A stretch of 64,000 nt of DNA from positions 265,400-329,399 of the forward strand of contig NZ_JAHTMR010000001.1 in assembly GCF_019200975.1 (NCBI RefSeq). Reading direction: 5' to 3'. The notes under the pieces were generated by a model that worked only from the letters and a program-made list of their open reading frames with translations, was not told the DNA's origin and did not search any database. The position numbers and the translations under genes are program-made. Positions 14,854 to 24,057 of the stretch are shown here, piece after piece (positions within the stretch are counted from its first letter, which is position 1; every line of letters starts with the position of its first letter). Source of the DNA: Pseudomonas sp. PD9R. Its GTDB lineage: Bacteria; Pseudomonadota; Gammaproteobacteria; Pseudomonadales; Pseudomonadaceae.

Positions 14854-16371
14854 ATGAAAACGCCCCATGTTTCACACCAACGGCCCGAAGACGAAAATCT
14901 AGGGATCGGCGCGAATATGGCTTACGGCCTGCAACATGTTCTGACCATGTACGGTGGCATCGTCGCCGTGCCTTTGATCATTGGTCAGGCCGCCGGGCTT
15001 TCGCCGGCGGACATTGGTTTGTTGATTGCTGCTTCATTGTTTGCGGGGGGGCTGGCCACGTTGCTGCAAACCCTCGGTCTACCGTTTTTTGGTTGTCAGT
15101 TGCCGCTGGTGCAGGGCGTGTCGTTCTCTGGTGTCGCGACCATGGTGGCGATTGTCAGCAGTGGCGGCGAGGGTGGGTTTCAGTCGATTCTGGGGGCGGT
15201 GATTGCCGCGTCCCTGATAGGCCTGCTGATCACCCCGGTGTTCTCTCGTATCACCAAGTTTTTCCCGCCGTTGGTCACGGGCATCGTGATCACCACCATC
15301 GGCCTGACGCTGATGCCGGTGGCCGCGCGCTGGGCCATGGGTGGCAACAGCCATTCGCCGGAATTCGGCAGCATGGCCAACATCGGCCTGGCGGCAGTGA
15401 CGCTGGTGCTGGTGCTGTTGCTGAGCAAAATCGGCAGTGCGACCATCTCGCGATTGTCGATCCTGCTGGCCATGGTCATCGGCACCATCATCGCGGTGTT
15501 CCTCGGCATGGCCGACTTCTCGTCCGTGACTCAAGGCCCGATGTTCGGCTTCCCGGCGCCTTTCCACTTCGGCATGCCGACCTTCCACTTCGCCGCGATC
15601 CTGTCGATGTGCATCGTGGTCATGGTGACCCTGGTGGAAACTTCGGCGGACATTCTGGCGGTCGGTGAAATTATCGGCACCAAGGTGGACTCCAAGCGCC
15701 TGGGCAACGGCCTGCGTGCCGACATGCTGTCGAGTATGATTGCGCCAATCTTCGGCTCCTTCACCCAAAGCGCCTTCGCCCAGAACGTCGGCCTGGTGGC
15801 GGTGACCGGAATCAAGAGCCGCTTCGTGGTGGCCACGGGTGGTCTGTTTCTGGTGATTCTCGGTCTGCTGCCATTCATGGGGCGGGTCATCGCGGCGGTG
15901 CCAACTTCCGTGCTCGGTGGTGCCGGTATCGTACTGTTCGGCACCGTGGCGGCCAGCGGCATTCGTACGCTGTCCAAGGTCGACTACCGCAACAACGTCA
16001 ACCTGATCATCGTCGCGACCTCCATTGGCTTCGGCATGATCCCGATTGCTGCACCGAACTTCTACGATCATTTCCCAAGCTGGTTCGCCACGATTTTCCA
16101 CTCTGGCATCAGCTCTTCGGCAATCATGGCCATTGTGCTGAACCTGACCTTCAATCACCTCACGGCCGGCAACTCCGACCAGCAGTCGGTGTTTGCGGCC
16201 GGGACAGAGCGGGTTCTGCGTTATCAGGATCTGGCAGCGTTGCGCGAAGGGGATTACTTCAGCGACGGCAAGCTGCATGACTGCGATGGCAAGGAGATTC
16301 CGGTGGCGGAGCCGGCGCATGGTGTGGTTGACCCGCATCCGGTGGCGGCCAAAAGCAGTGAGCATGTCTGA
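14854..16371 (+). CDS. NCS2-family xanthine/uric acid (nucleobase) permease
   Basis: A 505-residue inner-membrane transporter, with at least 12 hydrophobic segments, of the nucleobase:cation symporter-2 family. The signature QNVGLVAVTGI and the preceding VETSADILAVGEII (TM8 substrate region) are present, with GLQHVLTMYGGIVAVPLIIG near the N-terminus. Members import xanthine, urate or uracil with protons; the exact base cannot be read off. The ATG at 14854 follows AGGGA; an in-frame extension to 14821 lacks a site. A GntR-like palindrome lies upstream and a strong terminator downstream, so it is a monocistronic unit. Confidence 0.88.
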   Translation: MKTPHVSHQRPEDENLGIGANMAYGLQHVLTMYGGIVAVPLIIGQAAGLSPADIGLLIAASLFAGGLATLLQTLGLPFFGCQLPLVQGVSFSGVATMVAIVSSGGEGGFQSILGAVIAASLIGLLITPVFSRITKFFPPLVTGIVITTIGLTLMPVAARWAMGGNSHSPEFGSMANIGLAAVTLVLVLLLSKIGSATISRLSILLAMVIGTIIAVFLGMADFSSVTQGPMFGFPAPFHFGMPTFHFAAILSMCIVVMVTLVETSADILAVGEIIGTKVDSKRLGNGLRADMLSSMIAPIFGSFTQSAFAQNVGLVAVTGIKSRFVVATGGLFLVILGLLPFMGRVIAAVPTSVLGGAGIVLFGTVAASGIRTLSKVDYRNNVNLIIVATSIGFGMIPIAAPNFYDHFPSWFATIFHSGISSSAIMAIVLNLTFNHLTAGNSDQQSVFAAGTERVLRYQDLAALREGDYFSDGKLHDCDGKEIPVAEPAHGVVDPHPVAAKSSEHV

Positions 16372-16393
16372 CCTGCACCGCGATTAAAAAAGG

Positions 16394-16428
16394 GCCGATC
16401 TGTTGAATAGACAGGTCGGCTTTTTTTT
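16394..16428 (+). terminator. Terminator of the permease gene
   Basis: GCCGATCTGT and ACAGGTCGGC pair (one mismatch-tolerant position) around a 7-base loop and are followed by eight T residues, 23 bases after the permease stop. Confidence 0.88.
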
Positions 16429-16440
16429 GTAGATCAAAAC

Positions 16441-16505
16441 GATCGCAGCCTGCGGCAGCTCCTACACAGATCACATGCAGGAGCTGCCGAAGGCTGCGAT
16501 CTTTT
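16441..16505. repeat. REP-type inverted repeat, family B
   Basis: GATCGCAGCCTGCGGCAGCT and its facing copy GGAGCTGCCGAAGGCTGCGA lie about 16 bases apart, downstream of the permease terminator. Confidence 0.85.
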
Positions 16506-16524
16506 GCTTTTATGGCCGCCACAA

Positions 16525-16558
16525 AAAAGCCCCTGAATCTTTCGATTCAGGGGCTTTT
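16525..16558 (-). terminator. Terminator of tRNA-Asn
   Basis: AGCCCCTGAATC / GATTCAGGGGCT, a 12-bp perfect stem with a TTTC loop, flanked by A- and T-runs. It lies 14 bases past the tRNA-Asn 3' end on the minus strand. Confidence 0.8.
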
Positions 16559-16571
16559 CGGTATTGCTGTC

Positions 16572-16647
<76 letters not shown>

Positions 16648-16656
16648 ATGGCGCCT

Positions 16657-16684
16657 ATGTTACTGATTCAAAAAGAGAAGTCAA
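16657..16684 (-). promoter_or_regulatory. Sigma70-type promoter of tRNA-Asn
   Basis: On the minus strand TTGACT (16679-16684) and TAACAT (16657-16662) are 16 bases apart, ten bases upstream of the tRNA 5' end. Confidence 0.65.
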
Positions 16685-16830
16685 GCATCGGATAGTAAGT
16701 TGATGGATTCATGGGGACGGACGGTGGTTTATCGGCGATTGGCGGTTACCAGAATCCCGTCAGGGGTCTACCATGGCCGCCCGGAAGTGGTTACACGCGC
16801 TGCCGGCCATTCGCCGAAAAGGTACGCGCC

Positions 16831-16878
16831 ATGACTCACCCAACCATTACGCTTCGCAACTGCGGGGTGCTCGCATGA
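16831..16878 (+). CDS. Possible 15-residue leader peptide coupled to the next gene
   Basis: An ATG preceded by AAAGG opens MTHPTITLRNCGVLA and stops at 16876-16878. Its TGA overlaps the ATG of the next gene (ATGA at 16875-16878), a typical translational-coupling junction. The peptide has no recognisable identity; it may be chance. Confidence 0.35.
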   Translation: MTHPTITLRNCGVLA

Positions 16879-17105
16879 GCATCGCTCAAATCAGCCTGCC
16901 CAAAGGCGTCGGCCCGCACGCCGAAAAACTGTTCGATGCAATCACTCAAGCCAGTACGGCGGACGAATTGAATCGCGCGGGCGGCAAGGCCGAAGGTTTT
17001 GTCCTGGGCCTGGAAAGCACCAAGGCGATCAAGAGTCAGGTCGCTGAGTCGCTGTATGTCGCCTATGACGACGCCGCCAGTCAGCGCGCGACCGAACTGG
17101 CCTAG
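16875..17105 (+). CDS. Small hypothetical cytosolic protein
   Basis: A 76-residue soluble protein, MSIAQISLPKGVGPHAEKLF then ITQASTADELNRAGGKAEGFV and LESTKAIKSQVAESLYVAYDDAASQRATELA. It looks helical, with no membrane segment or signal. I do not recognise the family. The ATG at 16875 overlaps the stop of the upstream 15-residue ORF. Its TAG stop overlaps the stop of the convergent gene at 17102 through a shared CTAG. A longer in-frame extension upstream to 16773 begins at a different ATG but has less convincing composition. Confidence 0.6.
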   Translation: MSIAQISLPKGVGPHAEKLFDAITQASTADELNRAGGKAEGFVLGLESTKAIKSQVAESLYVAYDDAASQRATELA

Positions 17106-17311
17106 CCGCCGAAGGTAAAGGTGCCGAGCATCAGTTTGGCGTAGAGCGCCGTGGCGCCCAATTGCACCAGCCATAAGGCCAGGCCGCCGAGAAATACGCC
17201 GGCGGCCACTTGCATCACCAGGTTGTTGCTGCGTTTGGCCGAGGTGCGGGGGATGAAATCATCCAGGTCGTCGCGGTCATCGCGGTCGGCGCGTAGGTCA
17301 TCGTTTTTCAT
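17102..17311 (-). CDS. Small single-pass membrane protein, hypothetical
   Basis: A 69-residue protein with a very charged N-terminus (MKNDDLRADRDDRDDLDDF) and one hydrophobic helix at about residues 32-60 (LVMQVAAGVFLGGLALWLVQ and on). It should lie in the inner membrane with the acidic part in the cytosol. The family is not recognised. I take the ATG at 17311; a TTG twelve bases upstream is the only in-frame extension and the ribosome-binding site is weak. It converges with the gene at 16875, sharing the CTAG of both stop codons. Confidence 0.6.
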   Translation of the reverse strand: MKNDDLRADRDDRDDLDDFIPRTSAKRSNNLVMQVAAGVFLGGLALWLVQLGATALYAKLMLGTFTFGG

Positions 17312-17350
17312 GTGGGTTCTCAAAAAAATTCTCGGATATACACAAAACCT

Positions 17351-17460
17351 GTAGGAGCAGCCGGTCGACGCTCGATTGCTCGCGAAAAACCTGAAGGCGA
17401 CACGTACGTCCAGAAAGTACCGTCATCGTTAACGCCTATCGCCAGCAAGCTGGCTCCTAC
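17351..17460. repeat. REP-type inverted repeat, family A (long spacer)
   Basis: GTAGGAGCAGCCGGTCGACG...GCTCGCG at one end and CGCCAGCAAGCTGGCTCC...TAC at the other, with about 65 bases between, upstream of the small membrane-protein gene. Confidence 0.7.
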
Positions 17461-17523
17461 AAGGAATAGATGTGTGCAGTCTAGGGGGCTTGGCCGTCGA
17501 GTTGAGAGATATCTGCGACAAAT

Positions 17524-17557
17524 AAAAAACGGGAAGCCCCAAAGGCTTCCCGTTTTT
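17524..17557 (-). terminator. Terminator of the aromatic aminotransferase gene
   Basis: ACGGGAAGCC and GGCTTCCCGT pair around a short loop. On the minus strand the stem is followed by a run of T, 17 bases after the aminotransferase stop. Confidence 0.85.
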
Positions 17558-17573
17558 CGTATCGCAGCGAGAC

Positions 17574-18770
17574 TCAGATCACCTGAACAATGGCGTCCGT
17601 CACAACCTTGATGTTGCTCTGGTTCAACGCCGCCACGCAGATGCGGCCGGTATCCAGAGCGTAGATGCCGAACTCGTTGCGCAGACGGGTCACTTGCTCA
17701 ACCGTCAGGCCCGAGTACGAGAACATGCCGCGCTGACGTCCGACGAAGCTGAAATCGCGCTGAGGCGCTTTTTGTGCCAGCAGGTCGACCATCTGGGTAC
17801 GCATGCCGCGAATGCGCAGGCGCATTTCCGCCAGTTCCGCTTCCCATTGGGCGCGCAGTTCCGGGCTGTTCAGCACGGCGGCAACGATGGTGGCACCGTG
17901 AGTCGGCGGGTTGGAGTAGTTGGTGCGGATCACGCGTTTGACTTGCGACAGGACGCGCGCGCTTTCTTCTTTCGATTCGCTGACGATCGACAGGGCACCA
18001 ACGCGTTCGCCGTACAGCGAGAAGGATTTGGAGAACGAGCTGGAAACGAAGAAGGTCAGGCCCGATTCGGCGAACAGGCGCACGGCAGCGGCGTCTTCAT
18101 GAATGCCATCGCCGAAGCCCTGGTAAGCCATGTCGAGGAATGGCACGTGACCTTTGGCTTTCACTACTTCCAGAACGTTATTCCAGTCCGCCGGGCTCAG
18201 GTCCACGCCGGTCGGGTTGTGGCAGCAAGCGTGCAACACAATGATCGAGCCGGACGGCAGGGCGTTCAGGTCTTCCAGCAAGCCAGCGCGGTTTACGTCA
18301 TGGGTCGCGGCGTCGTAGTAGCGGTAGTTCTGCACCGGGAAACCAGCGGTTTCGAACAGCGCACGGTGGTTTTCCCAGCTCGGGTCGCTGATCGCCACAA
18401 CGGCGTTCGGCAGCAGTTGCTTGAGGAAATCGGCACCGATTTTCAGTGCGCCCGTACCACCGACAGCCTGGGTGGTGATGACCCGGCCAGCGGCGATCAA
18501 TGGCGAATCATTGCCGAACAGCAGCTTTTGCACGGCCTGGTCGTAGGCAGCGATGCCGTCGATTGGCAAGTAGCCCCGGGAAGCGTGTTGAGCGACGCGA
18601 ATCGTTTCGGCTTCGACAACGGCGCGCAGGAGTGGAATTCGCCCCTCCTCGTTGCAGTAAACACCGACTCCCAGGTTGACCTTGTCGGTACGGGTATCGG
18701 CGTTGAATGCTTCGTTGAGGCCCAGGATTGGATCGCGTGGTGCCATTTCGACAGCGGAGAACAGGCTCAT
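17574..18770 (-). CDS. tyrB: Aromatic amino acid aminotransferase
   Basis: A 398-residue PLP enzyme of the class I aspartate/aromatic aminotransferase type, moving amino groups between aromatic amino acids (and aspartate) and 2-oxoglutarate. Visible: FSAVEMAPRDPILGLNEAF and DKVNLGVGVYCNEEG (N-terminal motif of the group), HACCHNPTGVDLS, LDMAYQGFGDG, and the PLP lysine region SSSFSKSFSLYGERVGALS (Lys at about 247). Length fits (about 397-400). It begins at an ATG at 18770. In Pseudomonas the gene lies next to uvrB, as here (divergent). Aspartate versus aromatic preference is inferred. Confidence 0.9.
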   Translation of the reverse strand: MSLFSAVEMAPRDPILGLNEAFNADTRTDKVNLGVGVYCNEEGRIPLLRAVVEAETIRVAQHASRGYLPIDGIAAYDQAVQKLLFGNDSPLIAAGRVITTQAVGGTGALKIGADFLKQLLPNAVVAISDPSWENHRALFETAGFPVQNYRYYDAATHDVNRAGLLEDLNALPSGSIIVLHACCHNPTGVDLSPADWNNVLEVVKAKGHVPFLDMAYQGFGDGIHEDAAAVRLFAESGLTFFVSSSFSKSFSLYGERVGALSIVSESKEESARVLSQVKRVIRTNYSNPPTHGATIVAAVLNSPELRAQWEAELAEMRLRIRGMRTQMVDLLAQKAPQRDFSFVGRQRGMFSYSGLTVEQVTRLRNEFGIYALDTGRICVAALNQSNIKVVTDAIVQVI

Positions 18771-19122
18771 TTTTGCGGCGGCTCTGAATGGAGAGTGGAG
18801 GGACGTGTCGCGCTCCAGCCGAATGCACTAGAGCGGTGCACAAACGGGGAGCTAGTATAGAGGCCATCTGCGATTGATGGCGACAGACGATTCGGCTTTT
18901 ACGGTAAGTTTTTCCGATTATTTTTCGACCGTTAGTCGATTGTCTGCATCAAAGACTTCATGGGATGTAGGACGTTTGCCTTGAAAGCGAGGGCAATCGG
19001 CTCCACATTGAGCACAATCCAGTTTTTTCCCTCGGGCGACGTGTGTCGTTTGCGGTCTATCTCGTTCCTGCCGATTTGACCGGGCTGGCGCGATTCCCTG
19101 CTCCGAGAACCGAGAGGTATAC
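18771..19122. other. Divergent intergenic region between aminotransferase and uvrB
   Basis: This 352-bp gap holds no supported gene. On the minus strand a TATACT hexamer (18854-18859) is a possible -10 for the aminotransferase, and a TGCAC/GTGCA hairpin (18824-18840) lies in its leader. I looked for a LexA-type CTGT-N8-ACAG site before uvrB and saw none. Confidence 0.4.
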
Positions 19123-21138
19123 ATGTCTGAATTCCAGCTAGTCACCCGCTTCGAACCCGCCGGCGATCAGCCGGAAGCCATCCGCCTGATGGTCGAGGGT
19201 ATCGAGGCAGGGCTGGCGCACCAGACGTTGCTCGGTGTGACCGGCTCGGGCAAGACCTTCAGTATCGCCAATGTGATCGCGCAGGTGCAGCGCCCAACCC
19301 TGGTGCTGGCACCGAACAAGACGCTGGCCGCGCAGTTGTATGGCGAATTCAAGGCGTTCTTTCCAAACAACGCCGTGGAGTATTTCGTTTCCTATTACGA
19401 CTACTACCAGCCCGAAGCCTATGTGCCGTCCTCAGACACCTTTATCGAGAAAGACGCCTCGATCAACGACCACATCGAACAGATGCGTTTGTCCGCGACC
19501 AAGGCGTTGCTGGAACGCAAGGACGCAATCATCGTCACCACGGTGTCGTGCATTTACGGTCTGGGCAGCCCGGAAACCTATTTGAAGATGGTCCTGCACG
19601 TGGATCGCGGCGATCGGCTCGATCAGCGTGAGCTGCTGCGGCGCCTGGCTGACCTGCAATACACCCGCAACGACATGGATTTTGCTCGTGCGACCTTTCG
19701 CGTGCGTGGCGACGTGATCGATATCCATCCGGCGGAATCCGATTTTGAAGCGATCCGCATCGAACTCTTCGACGATGAAGTGGAAAGCCTGTCGGCGTTC
19801 GATCCGCTGACCGGCGAAGTCATCCGCAAACTGCCGCGCTTTACCTTCTACCCGAAAAGTCACTACGTGACGCCCCGGGAAACCCTGATGGGTGCAGTGG
19901 AAGGGATCAAGGTCGAATTGAAGGAGCGCCTGGAATACCTGCGCTCCAACAACAAATTGGTGGAAGCTCAGCGCCTGGAGCAGCGCACCCGTTTCGATCT
20001 GGAGATGATTCTCGAACTGGGTTACTGCAACGGCATCGAAAACTACTCGCGCTATCTGTCCGGCCGGGAAGCTGGCGCGCCGCCGCCGACGCTTTATGAC
20101 TACTTGCCAGCCGACGCCTTGCTGGTGATCGACGAATCCCACGTCAGCGTGCCGCAAGTCGGCGCCATGTACAAAGGTGACCGCTCGCGTAAGGAGACGC
20201 TGGTCGAATACGGCTTCCGTTTGCCATCGGCGCTGGATAATCGGCCGATGCGTTTCGATGAATGGGAAAGCATCAGCCCGCAAACGATTTTCGTCTCGGC
20301 GACGCCGGGTAACTATGAAGCCGAGCACGCTGGGCGCGTCATTGACATGGTGGTGCGTCCGACCGGGCTGGTGGACCCGCAAATCGAGATCCGCCCGGCG
20401 CTGACCCAGGTCGACGACTTGCTGTCAGAAATCGGCAAGCGTGTGGCATTGGAAGAGCGGGTGCTGGTTACCACATTGACCAAGCGCATGGCAGAAGACT
20501 TGACCGACTATCTGGCCGACCACGGCGTGCGCGTACGCTATCTGCACTCGGACATCGACACCGTGGAGCGGGTCGAGATCATTCGTGATTTGCGCCTGGG
20601 CACTTTCGATGTGCTGGTGGGGATCAACCTGCTGCGTGAAGGTCTGGACATGCCCGAGGTGTCGCTGGTGGCGATCCTCGATGCCGACAAGGAGGGCTTC
20701 CTTCGTTCCGAGCGCTCGCTGATCCAGACCATCGGTCGCGCCGCGCGTAACCTCAATGGTCGGGCGATCCTTTACGCTGATCGCATCACCGGTTCCATGG
20801 AGCGGGCGATCGGCGAAACCGAGCGGCGACGCGACAAACAGATCGCCTTCAACCTGGCCAATGGCATCACGCCTAAAGGCGTGTTCAAGGACGTCGCCGA
20901 CATCATGGAAGGCGCCACCGTGCCGGGTTCGCGCAGCAAAAAGCGCAAGGGCATGGCCAAGGCCGCCGAGGAAAACGCCAAGTACGAAGCCGAATTGCGC
21001 TCACCGGGCGAAGTCGCCAAACGGATCAAGGCGCTGGAAGAGAAGATGTACCAGCTCGCTCGCGATCTGGAGTTTGAAGCAGCGGCGCAGATGCGTGATG
21101 AGATAACAAAGTTGCGCGAGCGGCTGATCACGGTTTAA
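19123..21138 (+). CDS. uvrB: Excinuclease ABC subunit B
   Basis: A 671-residue helicase-like DNA damage-verification subunit of nucleotide excision repair. The Walker A GVTGSGKT (about residues 38-45), the beta-hairpin [16 protein letters not shown]-like DESH (about 337-340), motif VI region QTIGRAARN, and the C-terminal UVR domain ([22 protein letters not shown]) are all present. Length is normal (about 670). It works with UvrA and UvrC, not present here. It is single and divergent from the aminotransferase gene; a REP repeat follows its stop. Confidence 0.97.
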   Translation: MSEFQLVTRFEPAGDQPEAIRLMVEGIEAGLAHQTLLGVTGSGKTFSIANVIAQVQRPTLVLAPNKTLAAQLYGEFKAFFPNNAVEYFVSYYDYYQPEAYVPSSDTFIEKDASINDHIEQMRLSATKALLERKDAIIVTTVSCIYGLGSPETYLKMVLHVDRGDRLDQRELLRRLADLQYTRNDMDFARATFRVRGDVIDIHPAESDFEAIRIELFDDEVESLSAFDPLTGEVIRKLPRFTFYPKSHYVTPRETLMGAVEGIKVELKERLEYLRSNNKLVEAQRLEQRTRFDLEMILELGYCNGIENYSRYLSGREAGAPPPTLYDYLPADALLVIDESHVSVPQVGAMYKGDRSRKETLVEYGFRLPSALDNRPMRFDEWESISPQTIFVSATPGNYEAEHAGRVIDMVVRPTGLVDPQIEIRPALTQVDDLLSEIGKRVALEERVLVTTLTKRMAEDLTDYLADHGVRVRYLHSDIDTVERVEIIRDLRLGTFDVLVGINLLREGLDMPEVSLVAILDADKEGFLRSERSLIQTIGRAARNLNGRAILYADRITGSMERAIGETERRRDKQIAFNLANGITPKGVFKDVADIMEGATVPGSRSKKRKGMAKAAEENAKYEAELRSPGEVAKRIKALEEKMYQLARDLEFEAAAQMRDEITKLRERLITV

Positions 21139-21148
21139 TGCAGACACT

Positions 21149-21232
21149 GTAGGAGCTGCCGAAGGCTGCGATCTTTTGATTTTGCTTTTTAAGAATCAAC
21201 GTCAAAAGATCGCAGCCTTCGGCAGCCCCTAC
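21149..21232. repeat. REP-type inverted repeat, family B
   Basis: GTAGGAGCTGCCGAAGGCTG and its inverted partner CAGCCTTCGGCAGCCCCTAC lie between the convergent uvrB and efflux genes. Confidence 0.9.
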
Positions 21233-21247
21233 ATGGTTTGCGTGAGA

Positions 21248-22798
21248 TCAGTGGGCTTCACCAGCCTTGAGCCCCTCAGGCAACTTTCTGGTCAACAACA
21301 CCGCCAGCATGCTGATCCCCAGCGCAATCCCGACAAAATGAAACGCATCGTTGTAGGCCATGATCGACGCCTGTTGATGGGCGATCTCACTGAGTTTGCC
21401 CAGCGCTGCCGTTTCACTGCCCAGCCGATCGGTCAACGAAGCAATGCGCTCGGCCACCTGCGGATTGCTCGGCACAATGGATTCGCGCAAATAATCAAAG
21501 TAAGTCTTGGTCCGCGCATCCAGCAGCGTGGCGAGCAGGGCGATGCCGATGGCACCGCCGAGGTTGCGCAGGATGTTGAACAGGCTCGATGCCGAACCCG
21601 CATCCTGCGGCAGGATGTACGCGGTGGCGATCAGCGAGATGGTCACCATGATCAAGGGCTGGCCCAGTGCGCGGATGATCTGGATCTGGTTGAACTGCGG
21701 CCCGGCGAAATCCGGGTTCAACACCCCCGATGAAAAACTCGCCAGCCCGAACAGGCCGAAGCCCAGCGTGCACAGCCATTTCGGCGAGATGTATTTCATC
21801 AGCTTGGGCACCAGCGGGATCAGAAACAGCTGCGGCACGCCCATCCACATGATCACTTCGCCGATTTGCAGGGCGTTGTAGTTCTGGATCTGCGCCAGGT
21901 ACAGCGGCAATAGATAGATCGAACCGTACAAACCGACCCCCATGCCGACACTGGAAATGCTCGACAGGCCGAAGTTGCGATTACCGAGGATGCCGAGGTT
22001 GATCAGCGGATTGGGTTTGGAAAACTGCACGATCACAAAAGTGATCAGGCTGATCAGTGCGATGCTGCCCAGGGTCACGATCAGGTCGGATTCGAGCCAG
22101 TCCTTGCGATGGCCTTCTTCGAGAAACACCTGCAAACAGCCGAGGCCGACGCCGAGGGTAACGATGCCGGCGTAGTCGGTGCTTTTCAGCAATTCCCAGT
22201 GCGCTTCTTTCTTTTCCAGGCCGTACATCAGGCCGGCGATCATGATCAGGCCGGGCGGGATGTTGATGTAGAAAATGTATTCCCAGCCCCAGTTTTCCGT
22301 CAGCCAGCCGCCCAGCGTCGGGCCAATGGACGGCGCGAACGTGGCGGTCATGGCAAACATGGCCATGCCCTTGGCGCGGTGATGTTCGGGGAGTTTGATC
22401 AGGGTGAGGGTGAACGCCAGCGGAATCAGCGCGCCACCGGTAAAGCCCTGCAAGGCGCGGAAGACGATCATGCTCTCCAGGCTCCAGGCCATGGAGCAGA
22501 GCAGCGAGGCGAAGAGAAACCCCAGGGACACCCAGACTGCCAGGCGCCGCGCTGAGAGCAACTGCACCAGCCATGCAGTCAGCGGGATCATGATGATTTC
22601 CGCCACCAGGTATGAGGTGGAAATCCACGAGCCTTCTTCCAGAGTGGCCGACAGCGCGCCCTGAATATCCTTGAGGGACGAGTTGGTGATCTGGATGTCG
22701 AGCACCGCCATGAAGGCACCGAGCATCACGCTCATTACGGCTATCCAGTCCCGTCGCGTCGGTTCCCCGACGGGGCGGATCAGTTGATCACCGGCCAT
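21248..22798 (-). CDS. emrB: DHA2-family MFS drug efflux pump (EmrB type)
   Basis: A 516-residue inner-membrane proton antiporter of the DHA2 class, expected to have 14 membrane segments. Typical pieces: GAFMAVLDIQITNSSLKDIQG, SWISTSYLVAEIIMIPL, FRALQGFTGGALIPLAFTL and PSIGPTLGGWLTENWGWEYIFY. EmrB-like pumps export hydrophobic compounds with an HlyD partner and an outer-membrane protein. It overlaps the emrA stop by 11 bases (22788-22798), so the pair is translationally linked. No TetR/MarR regulator is adjacent. Substrate unknown. Confidence 0.92.
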   Translation of the reverse strand: MAGDQLIRPVGEPTRRDWIAVMSVMLGAFMAVLDIQITNSSLKDIQGALSATLEEGSWISTSYLVAEIIMIPLTAWLVQLLSARRLAVWVSLGFLFASLLCSMAWSLESMIVFRALQGFTGGALIPLAFTLTLIKLPEHHRAKGMAMFAMTATFAPSIGPTLGGWLTENWGWEYIFYINIPPGLIMIAGLMYGLEKKEAHWELLKSTDYAGIVTLGVGLGCLQVFLEEGHRKDWLESDLIVTLGSIALISLITFVIVQFSKPNPLINLGILGNRNFGLSSISSVGMGVGLYGSIYLLPLYLAQIQNYNALQIGEVIMWMGVPQLFLIPLVPKLMKYISPKWLCTLGFGLFGLASFSSGVLNPDFAGPQFNQIQIIRALGQPLIMVTISLIATAYILPQDAGSASSLFNILRNLGGAIGIALLATLLDARTKTYFDYLRESIVPSNPQVAERIASLTDRLGSETAALGKLSEIAHQQASIMAYNDAFHFVGIALGISMLAVLLTRKLPEGLKAGEAH

Positions 22799-23894
22799 CG
22801 TCTGGGATGTCTTTGATGTTCACTTTGGCGGTGACCGACATGCCTGGACGAATTTTGCCGTGCAGCGGATTGTTCGCGGCAAAGGTCAGTTTGACCGGAA
22901 TCCGTTGCACGACTTTAGTGAAGTTGCCCGTGGCATTGTCCGGCGGCAACAAGCTGAACTGCGCGCCAGACGCGGCGAACAGACTATCGACCCGCGCTTC
23001 GATGGGCGTGTCGCTGTAGGCATCGAAGGTCAGCTCGGCTTTCTGCCCAGGCTGCATGTGGCCGATCTGGGTTTCCTTGAAGTTGGCCTGAATCCAGATG
23101 TCTGCATCGGGCACGATCGACAGCAAGTAGGCGCCAGCCTGCACGAATTGACCTTCGCGGGCGGCACGCTGGCCGATCAGGCCGCTGATGGGCGCGTGGA
23201 TTTCGCTGCGGGTGAGGTTCAGCTCGGCTTGGGCCAGGTCGGTTTTGGCGTTGGCAATTTGCGCATCGAGGCGTTTGATCTCGGCGGTCAGTGCATTGAC
23301 TTGCTGGCGCTGGCCCTGGGCGTCTGCCTGGGCTTTGGCCAGTTGCGAGCGGGCGATGTGAGTGTCGGCGGAGAGGGTGGTTACGCGTTCCTCCGAGACG
23401 TAACCGGGTTTGCGCAAGGTTTCGGCGCGGGTCAAATCGATCTGCGAGCGACCCAGGCTGGCTTGGGTGGATGCGACTTGTGCATCACTGGCTGCGATCA
23501 AGCTGCCTTGTTGAGTCAGTTTGCTCTGGGCTTGCAGGCGTTCGGCTTCGCGGGTGGCGAGGGTGGCATTGGCGCGATCGACAGCGAGATGGAAGTCATC
23601 GCCTTCAAGCTTGATCAGCAGTTGGCCCTTCTCGACGTGCTGGTTGTCCTGCACCAGCACCTGATCAATGCGCGCGCCCAATTGACTCGATACGCGGGTG
23701 ATTTCGCCCTGGACATATGCGTTGTCGGTGCTTTCATAAAACCGTCCCTTGAAAAACCAATGGGCAAAAAAGCCCCCGGCGATCAGCAGGACAATCAACA
23801 GGAAAATAGACAGGCGACGCTTGAGTTGGGCAGGCATGGGGCAAACTGTAGTCGAGAAATTGTCAGGAAAGTTATCAGCAGGCGAATCTGGCAT
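22788..23894 (-). CDS. emrA: HlyD-family membrane fusion protein (EmrA type)
   Basis: A 368-residue periplasmic adaptor for the adjacent DHA2 pump. A membrane anchor (LSIFLLIVLLIAGGFFAHWFF, about 28-48) is followed by the biotin-lipoyl half-motif STDNAYVQGEITRVSSQLGARI, a coiled coil rich in Ala and Gln (about 105-215) and the second lipoyl half (RSEIHAPISGLIGQRAAREGQFVQAG). Such proteins link the pump to an outer-membrane channel. Start: the ATG at 23894 gives this length; an ATG at 23837 just before the anchor is a real alternative, since neither has a strong ribosome-binding site. Confidence 0.9.
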   Translation of the reverse strand: MPDSPADNFPDNFSTTVCPMPAQLKRRLSIFLLIVLLIAGGFFAHWFFKGRFYESTDNAYVQGEITRVSSQLGARIDQVLVQDNQHVEKGQLLIKLEGDDFHLAVDRANATLATREAERLQAQSKLTQQGSLIAASDAQVASTQASLGRSQIDLTRAETLRKPGYVSEERVTTLSADTHIARSQLAKAQADAQGQRQQVNALTAEIKRLDAQIANAKTDLAQAELNLTRSEIHAPISGLIGQRAAREGQFVQAGAYLLSIVPDADIWIQANFKETQIGHMQPGQKAELTFDAYSDTPIEARVDSLFAASGAQFSLLPPDNATGNFTKVVQRIPVKLTFAANNPLHGKIRPGMSVTAKVNIKDIPDDGR

Positions 23895-24057
23895 ACAGCT
23901 GATAAACGGTAAATGCCGTCGCCTGATATTCGGCCATTCACCGCGCCATACGGGCGTTGTAGACGCAACCTTGGCTTAAATGCCCTGTTCGCTGGAGCCG
24001 GGCGGGTTACGCCTGTTACCATTCGCCCTTTGTTTTATCTTTATTTCGAGACTTGCC

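Noticed and set aside
15079..16365. Minus-strand open frame opposite the purine permease
   Set aside because: His/Asp/Arg-rich shadow of a membrane protein gene, with no plausible domain.
18771..19122. LexA (SOS) operator before uvrB
   Set aside because: I looked for CTGT-N8-ACAG and found no match in the intergenic region.
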